DNA of 64,000 nt, from contig NZ_MUJK01000016.1 in assembly GCF_002906155.1 (NCBI RefSeq), positions 1-64,000 on the forward strand. The letters run 5' to 3'. Source of the stretch: Pseudomonas laurylsulfativorans. GTDB lineage: Bacteria; Pseudomonadota; Gammaproteobacteria; Pseudomonadales; Pseudomonadaceae. The notes beneath the pieces are model-generated. The model ran no database searches. It was not told where the DNA came from and worked only from the letters and a program-made list of their open reading frames with translations. The position numbers were made by a program, and so were the translations under genes. Shown one piece after another: positions 59,408 to 64,000 of this stretch (positions within the stretch are counted from its first letter, which is position 1; every line of letters starts with the position of its first letter).

Positions 59408-60406
59408 ATGCGCGAACGCACCATCGCCAGTCATTTCGCCCGCGCCGTTCTCGGGGGGGCGCGTCGACACGGCTACGACTATTCGGGCCTGCTACAACAA
59501 CTGGGGATCAGCCCCGAGTTGCTGGACGAGCCGCGGGCGCGCATCGCTCCGGAGCAATTCACCCAACTGATTCAGGCCTTATGGCTGGCACTGGACGACG
59601 AGTACCTGGGGTTCGGGCAAGCCCCGAGCAGGCCGGGCAGCTTCGCGATGATGTGCCATGCCGTGATTCACTGCCGCAGCCTGGATAAGGCACTCAATCG
59701 CGGCTTATTGTTTTATAGCCTATTCCCCGGGGCTCCGCGCTTGACCCTGAGCCGCGAAGATGAATGGGTTCGCCTGAGCCTCGACGACTCGCAGCTTTGG
59801 GATCCGGATCATTTCCTCAGCGAAAGCCTGCTGGTGATCTGGCACCGTTTCGGCAGTTGGTTGATCGGCCAGCGCATTCGTCTGGAACAGGCCACGTTCA
59901 GCTACCCGCGCCCTGAACACGGCGCCGAGTACGACCTGCTGTTTTCCTGTCCGCTGGAGTTTTCCAGGGGCCAGAGCAGCCTGCTGTTTCACAGCCGCTA
60001 CCTGGCCATGCCGCTGCTGCAGGATGAACGCACCCTCAAGCATTTCCTCGAACGCTCCCCCGCCGACCTGCTCTCACGCCCGGATGACGGCGACAGTTTG
60101 AGCAGCCGCTTGCGGCGCTTGCTCAGTCGCGACAGTTCACGCTGGCCCGACCTGGAAGCCGTGGCCGCCCACCTGCACATCAGCCCGCAGACCTTACGCC
60201 GGCATTTGCGGGAAGAGGGTTCGAGTTTTCAGGAATTGAAGGACCAGTTGCGCCGGGACATCGCGATTTATCACCTGGGTCGCGCCGACCTGTCGTTGCA
60301 ACAGATCGCCGAGCAGTTGGGGTTTTCCGAGCCGTCGGCGTTTCACCGGGCGTTCAAGAAGTGGACAGGGCTGACGCCGGGGGCTTATCGGGCGCAGGAA
60401 AGCTGA
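59408..60406 (+). CDS. AraC-family regulator (OruR/ArgR-like, Arabinose_bd type)
   Basis: The 332-residue protein has an N-terminal domain of the Arabinose_bd/OruR type (about 15-200; YLGFGQAPSRPGSFAMMCHAVIHCRSLDKAL) and a C-terminal AraC HTH (about 235-330; LEAVAAHLHISPQTLRRHLREEGSSF, QQIAEQLGFSEPSAFHRAFKKWTGLTPGAYR). The ATG at 59408 is the best start. It is divergent from dctA. Control of dctA by it is possible but not indicated by the sequence. Confidence 0.9.
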   Translation: MRERTIASHFARAVLGGARRHGYDYSGLLQQLGISPELLDEPRARIAPEQFTQLIQALWLALDDEYLGFGQAPSRPGSFAMMCHAVIHCRSLDKALNRGLLFYSLFPGAPRLTLSREDEWVRLSLDDSQLWDPDHFLSESLLVIWHRFGSWLIGQRIRLEQATFSYPRPEHGAEYDLLFSCPLEFSRGQSSLLFHSRYLAMPLLQDERTLKHFLERSPADLLSRPDDGDSLSSRLRRLLSRDSSRWPDLEAVAAHLHISPQTLRRHLREEGSSFQELKDQLRRDIAIYHLGRADLSLQQIAEQLGFSEPSAFHRAFKKWTGLTPGAYRAQES

Positions 60407-60502
60407 AGTTCAAGGCCGCCTTTTTTGGTGTCTTCACTGGCTCTTCGCGAATAAGCCCGCTCTCACATTCGGCCGCATTCTCTCTGACGGAACAGGGCCA
60501 CC

Positions 60503-60527
60503 TGTGGGAGCGAGCTTGCTCGCGAAT
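60503..60527. repeat. Single REP half
   Basis: TGTGGGAGCGAGCTTGCTCG lies between the convergent AraC and phoQ genes. A degenerate facing half (TCTTCGCGAATAAGCCCGCTCTCACA) is at about 60441-60467. Confidence 0.75.
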
Positions 60528-60557
60528 GGGTCAGTAAATGCACCATCAAACTCCCGC

Positions 60558-61904
60558 TTAAACCACCGGAAAATGAATCCGGAACGCCGCCCCGCCCATC
60601 GGTGAATCGCCCAGGGTCAGTTGGGCGCTGTAACTCTCGATGATGTCCTTGACCACCGCCAGGCCAATGCCCTGCCCCGGGTGCTGACGATCCAGACGCT
60701 CGCCGCGCTCGAGAATCCGTGCGCGTTGACTCTGCGGTACGCCGGGACCGTCGTCTTCGACACACAACTCGGTGCCACTGAGGTTTTCACGCACGCTGAT
60801 GCGTATTTCGCCCAGGCACAGGCGATAGGCGTTTTCCAGCAGGTTGCCCATCATCTCCAACAGAGCGCCCTGTTCGATCGGTACGTAGCACGGGTCGGGC
60901 AGGTCAAATGCGACGTGCACACGTTTGTCGCGATAGACCTTGTCCAGCGTATCGCACAGACTTTTCAGCACCGGGTGCAAGCGCACCTGATGACGTACCA
61001 GACCGCTTTTGCGCAGGCTGGCGCGCTGCAGCTGGTAGCTGATCTGCTGGCTCATACGTTCGATCTGGGCTTGCAGTACCCAGGCCTGATCGCGATCCTC
61101 GGGACGCTGGGCCATGTCTTCACTGACGCCTTGCAATACCGCCAGCGGCGTTTTCAGGCTATGGGCCAGGTCATCGAGGGAATCACGGTAGCGACTGCGC
61201 TGCTCACGCTCACTGCGCAGCAAACGGTTGAGGGAACCGGTCAGGCGCAGCAATTCCCGGGGATGTTCTTCACTGAGGCTTTCGCGGGTACCACCTTCAA
61301 TCTCGTCCAGTTCCTGGCTCAAACGTCGCAATGCCTGCAAGCCCCAGGTCAGACCGATCCACAGCAACGCCAACAGCACCAGCAGTGCCGCGCCAAAACC
61401 CAGATAGAGATTTTCCCGCAGGCCTTCGAGGGTCAGTTCGTATTCACGAACCGGCTGCAAGGCAACGATGCTGAAGGCTGCACTCTTGCCGCCGAGCAAC
61501 TTGACCTCGACGTCATAGACGAAGAACTCCTGGCCATTGGCTTCGCGGATCCGCGCGAACTCGTTGCCTCGCCCATCGTAGCGTGGCTTGTAATTGATGC
61601 GTTCTTCCTGGGTCGCCCTCGAACGCCAGACCAGATGCCCTTCACGGTCATAGATGTAGCCGAGCAGTCGGCTGTCGGTGAGGTTGAAGCGCTCGTCGGG
61701 CAATTGCGCCGGCATCTGCAGGCTGTTGTTCTCCACACGGGCGGCAGAGATCAACGTGGTCACGTCCGATGCCAGACGCTGCTCAATGGAGTCCTGCAAC
61801 GCCAGGCTGAAGGCACCCTGCATTGCCGGCAGCAACGCCAGCATGAACAACACCGCCAACAGCGTGGCGGCGAGCATCAAGCGTATGCGCAGCGAACGGA
61901 TCAA
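60558..61904 (-). CDS. phoQ: Sensor histidine kinase PhoQ
   Basis: The 448-residue kinase starts at the TTG at 61904 (MIRSLRIRLMLA), which overlaps the phoP stop as TTGA and gives the known Pseudomonas PhoQ length. TM1 is at about 8-30, an acidic periplasmic PAS-like domain lies at about 35-165 and TM2 at about 167-190. HisKA has His in DDLAHSLKTPLA, and the HATPase has NLLENAYRLC and DDGPGVP. It senses low Mg2+ and cationic peptides and phosphorylates PhoP. A TTG two codons earlier (61910) is an alternative start. Confidence 0.93.
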   Translation of the reverse strand: MIRSLRIRLMLAATLLAVLFMLALLPAMQGAFSLALQDSIEQRLASDVTTLISAARVENNSLQMPAQLPDERFNLTDSRLLGYIYDREGHLVWRSRATQEERINYKPRYDGRGNEFARIREANGQEFFVYDVEVKLLGGKSAAFSIVALQPVREYELTLEGLRENLYLGFGAALLVLLALLWIGLTWGLQALRRLSQELDEIEGGTRESLSEEHPRELLRLTGSLNRLLRSEREQRSRYRDSLDDLAHSLKTPLAVLQGVSEDMAQRPEDRDQAWVLQAQIERMSQQISYQLQRASLRKSGLVRHQVRLHPVLKSLCDTLDKVYRDKRVHVAFDLPDPCYVPIEQGALLEMMGNLLENAYRLCLGEIRISVRENLSGTELCVEDDGPGVPQSQRARILERGERLDRQHPGQGIGLAVVKDIIESYSAQLTLGDSPMGGAAFRIHFPVV

Positions 61905-62578
61905 GTGCAACGCTCATTGAACAGGTAGCCCAGGCCGCGCACGGTGTCGATCGGCTTGAACCCGCCCGGCCCCTCCAGTTTGCGGCGCAGACGGCCGACC
62001 AGCACCTCGATCACATTCGGATCACGCTCGTCGTCATCGGGGTAGAGCTGTTCCATCAAGCGGTCCTTGGGCACCACTTGCTGATGGTGGCGCATCAGGT
62101 ATTCGAGAATGCGGTATTCATACGCGGTCAGCGCCAATGGCTGGTCATCGAGGGACGCCTGCTTGCGATTCAGATCCAGAAGCAAGGGACCGGCGACGAT
62201 GGTCGACTGGGTAAAACCACTGGAGCGACGCAGCAACGCATTCAAGCGTGCCTCCAGTTCTTCGAACTGGAACGGCTTGACCACGTAATCGTCGGCTCCG
62301 GCGGCCAGGCCTTCGACCTTGTCCTGCCAGTTGCCGCGCGCGGTGAGGATCAGGATCGGGAAGGTTTTGCCACTTGAACGCAACTGGCGGATCAGGTCGA
62401 GCCCGCTCATGCCCGGCAGGCCGAGGTCGATTACCGCCAGGTCAAAGTTGAACTGGGCGGTCTGGTACAACGCCTCCTCGGCGTTGGCCACGGATTCGAC
62501 CACATGGCCGCTCTCCGTCAGGCGGGTTTGCAGGTGATGACGCAGCAGCGCTTCATCTTCGACGACCAGCAGTTTCAT
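61901..62578 (-). CDS. phoP: Response regulator PhoP
   Basis: The 225-residue OmpR-family regulator has the N-terminal MKLLVVEDEALLRHHLQ, phospho-Asp in LAVIDLGLPGMSGL, Lys in YVVKPF and a C-terminal winged helix. It activates oprH-phoP-phoQ and LPS-modification genes under low Mg2+. It is separated from oprH by 189 bases that contain a REP; read-through from oprH is expected. Confidence 0.96.
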   Translation of the reverse strand: MKLLVVEDEALLRHHLQTRLTESGHVVESVANAEEALYQTAQFNFDLAVIDLGLPGMSGLDLIRQLRSSGKTFPILILTARGNWQDKVEGLAAGADDYVVKPFQFEELEARLNALLRRSSGFTQSTIVAGPLLLDLNRKQASLDDQPLALTAYEYRILEYLMRHHQQVVPKDRLMEQLYPDDDERDPNVIEVLVGRLRRKLEGPGGFKPIDTVRGLGYLFNERCT

Positions 62579-62652
62579 ATCGCTCTCCCGGGCAAATCAA
62601 CATCTCCAGAGGCACAACGTCGCACCTCAATAGCTAACATGGCAATGGTCAC

Positions 62653-62743
62653 TGTAGGAGCGAGCTTGCTCGCGAAGACGGCGGCACAGTCAACATTGAT
62701 GTTGCCTGACACACCACTTTCGCGAGCAAGCTCGCTCCTACAG
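62653..62743. repeat. Composite REP element between oprH and phoP
   Basis: Facing halves GTAGGAGCGAGCTTGCTCGC and GCGAGCAAGCTCGCTCCTAC lie within the oprH-phoP-phoQ unit and may lower phoPQ relative to oprH by stabilising or ending the upstream message. Confidence 0.85.
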
Positions 62744-62767
62744 GTATCGCGTTGGCGCAAACGCTTG

Positions 62768-63370
62768 TCAGAAAGCGTAGTTGGCGGACAGGTAAGTCTG
62801 GGCGCTGCTGGTCAGGTCCAGTGAACCCTGCTTGCTGCCACCGCGCTCACTCATCTCGGTGCTGGCGTTGCTGCGCAGGTAACGGTAACCCAGTTCAACC
62901 GACGTGTTCTGCGAGACCTGTTGCAGCACACCCATCTGGCCACCGATGGCGTAGCCGATATCACTGTCGCGGCTGAAGCCTGACGACTCCTGAGTCATTT
63001 TGGTCAGGCCGGCCGTGGCACCACCGAACAACTTGGTGCTGCCACCCACCGGGTAGAACAGATCGTAGCTGCCCAGGAGGTTTTCCTGACGTAGTTTAAT
63101 GCCGTTGTGCGAGCCCGACACATTGTCGTAAGTGGCGTAGTAGCGGCCCTTGGTGTTTTGCTGGCCCAGCCGAACACCCCAGGTGGTGTCCTTGCCAATC
63201 ACGCCATCGGCGTTCGGGTGATTGAGGTTGTCGTTCAGAGCGTGGGATTTTTTGATCTTATCGCTGGTCTGTCCAAGAGTAAGGCTGGCGAAGTTGTCGT
63301 CGGACGCGAAAGCTGCGGTGCTTGCGCCCAGAACCGTGAATGCCAGTAGCAGTTTTTTGAATCCAGTCAT
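62768..63370 (-). CDS. oprH: Outer-membrane protein OprH
   Basis: The 200-residue 8-strand beta-barrel protein has a signal peptide (about 1-22, ending AAFA) and a C-terminal Phe (LSANYAF). It binds LPS and takes the place of divalent cations under low Mg2+. The ATG at 63370 has AGGAA 8 bases upstream; an in-frame ATG at 63385 is closer to the promoter but less likely. It is the first gene of the oprH-phoP-phoQ unit. Length and position match P. aeruginosa OprH. Confidence 0.95.
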   Translation of the reverse strand: MTGFKKLLLAFTVLGASTAAFASDDNFASLTLGQTSDKIKKSHALNDNLNHPNADGVIGKDTTWGVRLGQQNTKGRYYATYDNVSGSHNGIKLRQENLLGSYDLFYPVGGSTKLFGGATAGLTKMTQESSGFSRDSDIGYAIGGQMGVLQQVSQNTSVELGYRYLRSNASTEMSERGGSKQGSLDLTSSAQTYLSANYAF

Positions 63371-63429
63371 TGGGAAGTTCCTCATGTGTCGTTTGTTTTT
63401 GGGTACGGGGCAAGGTTACGTACCGCGCC

Positions 63430-63468
63430 CTGAACTCCCCCTGAACGCACTCTGAACCTGGGCTGAAC
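63430..63468 (-). promoter_or_regulatory. Four direct repeats: double PhoP box
   Basis: On the minus strand GTTCAG occurs four times with starts exactly 11 bases apart (plus-strand CTGAAC at 63430, 63441, 63452 and 63463). The spacing is that of OmpR-family half-sites, so it can hold two PhoP dimers upstream of oprH. It also lies 47 bases from the divergent hydrolase start. Confidence 0.8.
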
Positions 63469-63514
63469 CGCCCCCTCCCGAATGTTTCGACACGTTTCAA
63501 CAGGAGATCCGACC

Positions 63515-64000
63515 ATGCGCATGTTCTTCGCCGCCCTCCTATTGGCTTTGAGCGGGCTCAGCCAGGCCGCCATCCAGACCCGGGAAATCCCCTACCAAAG
63601 TGCCGACGGTACGAAAATGATCGGCTACTACGCCTACGACGATACCCTCAAGGGCCCGCGCCCCGGGGTGGTGGTGGTGCATGAGTTCTGGGGGCTGAAC
63701 GATTACGCCAAGCGTCGCGCCCGGGATCTCGCCGGCCTGGGCTACAGCGCCTTGGCCATCGACATGTACGGCGACGGTAAAAATACCGAACACCCCAAAG
63801 ACGCCATGGCGTTCATGCAAGCCGTGGCAAAAGACAGTGCCGTGTCGAGCGCGAGGTTCCAGGCCGGGCTCGACCTGCTGAAGAAACAAGCGCAAACCGA
63901 TCCGGACAAAATAGCCGCCATCGGCTACTGCTTCGGCGGTGGCGTGGTGCTCAATGCCGCGCGCCAGGGTGTGCCACTGGCGGGGGTGGTGAGTTTCCAC
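63515..64000 (+). CDS. Dienelactone hydrolase family protein, secreted (runs off the window)
   Basis: The first 162 codons are present. A signal peptide (about 1-19, ending LSQAA) is followed by a dienelactone-hydrolase fold with VVVVHEFWGLNDYAKRRARDLA and the nucleophile motif GYCFGGG (Cys139). AGGAGA precedes the ATG at 63515. DLH proteins open lactone rings; the exported form is of unknown substrate. It is divergent from oprH. Confidence 0.9.
   Translation, partial: MRMFFAALLLALSGLSQAAIQTREIPYQSADGTKMIGYYAYDDTLKGPRPGVVVVHEFWGLNDYAKRRARDLAGLGYSALAIDMYGDGKNTEHPKDAMAFMQAVAKDSAVSSARFQAGLDLLKKQAQTDPDKIAAIGYCFGGGVVLNAARQGVPLAGVVSFH

Overview
The window is chromosomal DNA of a Pseudomonas of the P. 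fluorescens group. GacS-, PhoPQ/OprH-, FabAB-, RelA- and RlmD-type proteins read as typical Pseudomonas orthologues. The gene orders gacS/pirR-pirS/cysM-rlmD-relA-mazG, gpsA/fabA-fabB and oprH-phoP-phoQ match what is known of the genus. About fifteen REP elements of the kinds common in this group separate the genes. Identification is from reading the sequence only.

Left end (1-7.7 kb) is the accessory part. It starts with the first 35 codons of an IS110-family transposase. This abuts a tandem array of about 139-bp composite REP units, one of which is split by a complete 1,242-bp IS3-family element. A LysR regulator divergent from an AlaX-type alanyl-tRNA editing protein follows. Next is what looks like a gutted Tad (Flp) pilus locus (rcpA, a TadD-like lipoprotein, a DUF3613 gene and a broken AraC gene). 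A minus-strand tRNA cluster (Glu-Gly three times) closes the region; its distal Glu copy is degenerate and carries an Ala-type UGC anticodon.

7.7-27 kb holds housekeeping and signalling genes: a conserved membrane-anchored protein, a chemoreceptor, a MocR regulator, an SDR, a quinone-oxidoreductase-like MDR enzyme, pyrF, an OmpR/kinase pair, an EF-hand protein, an AI-2E-type permease, a DUF4892/GST pair, two alpha/beta hydrolases, a hotdog thioesterase, an acyl-CoA ligase with a perfect palindromic operator, sixA, a DUF4389 gene and gpsA.

27-34 kb carries a tight TonB receptor / periplasmic binding protein / hybrid histidine kinase operon, then fabA-fabB. At 34.7-36 kb there is an AT-richer gene whose product keeps a recognisable nitrilase-type Glu-Lys-Cys triad.

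36-52 kb runs leftward as cysM-rlmD-relA-mazG-DUF2058. Two unknown genes then sit where the siderophore receptor pirA would be expected, followed by a Fur-box-preceded PirRS-like two-component system and gacS on the other strand. D-lactate dehydrogenase and small envelope or redox genes (META, TlpA, ArsC-like, WrbA, DUF2069) come after.

53-64 kb has a Tag-like glycosylase, ttcA, a Yip1-family protein, sprT, a CoA transferase, dctA with a textbook sigma-54 promoter, an OruR-type AraC regulator, phoQ-phoP-oprH with four 11-bp-spaced PhoP half-sites, and the start of a secreted dienelactone hydrolase. No rRNA, CRISPR array or prophage was seen.
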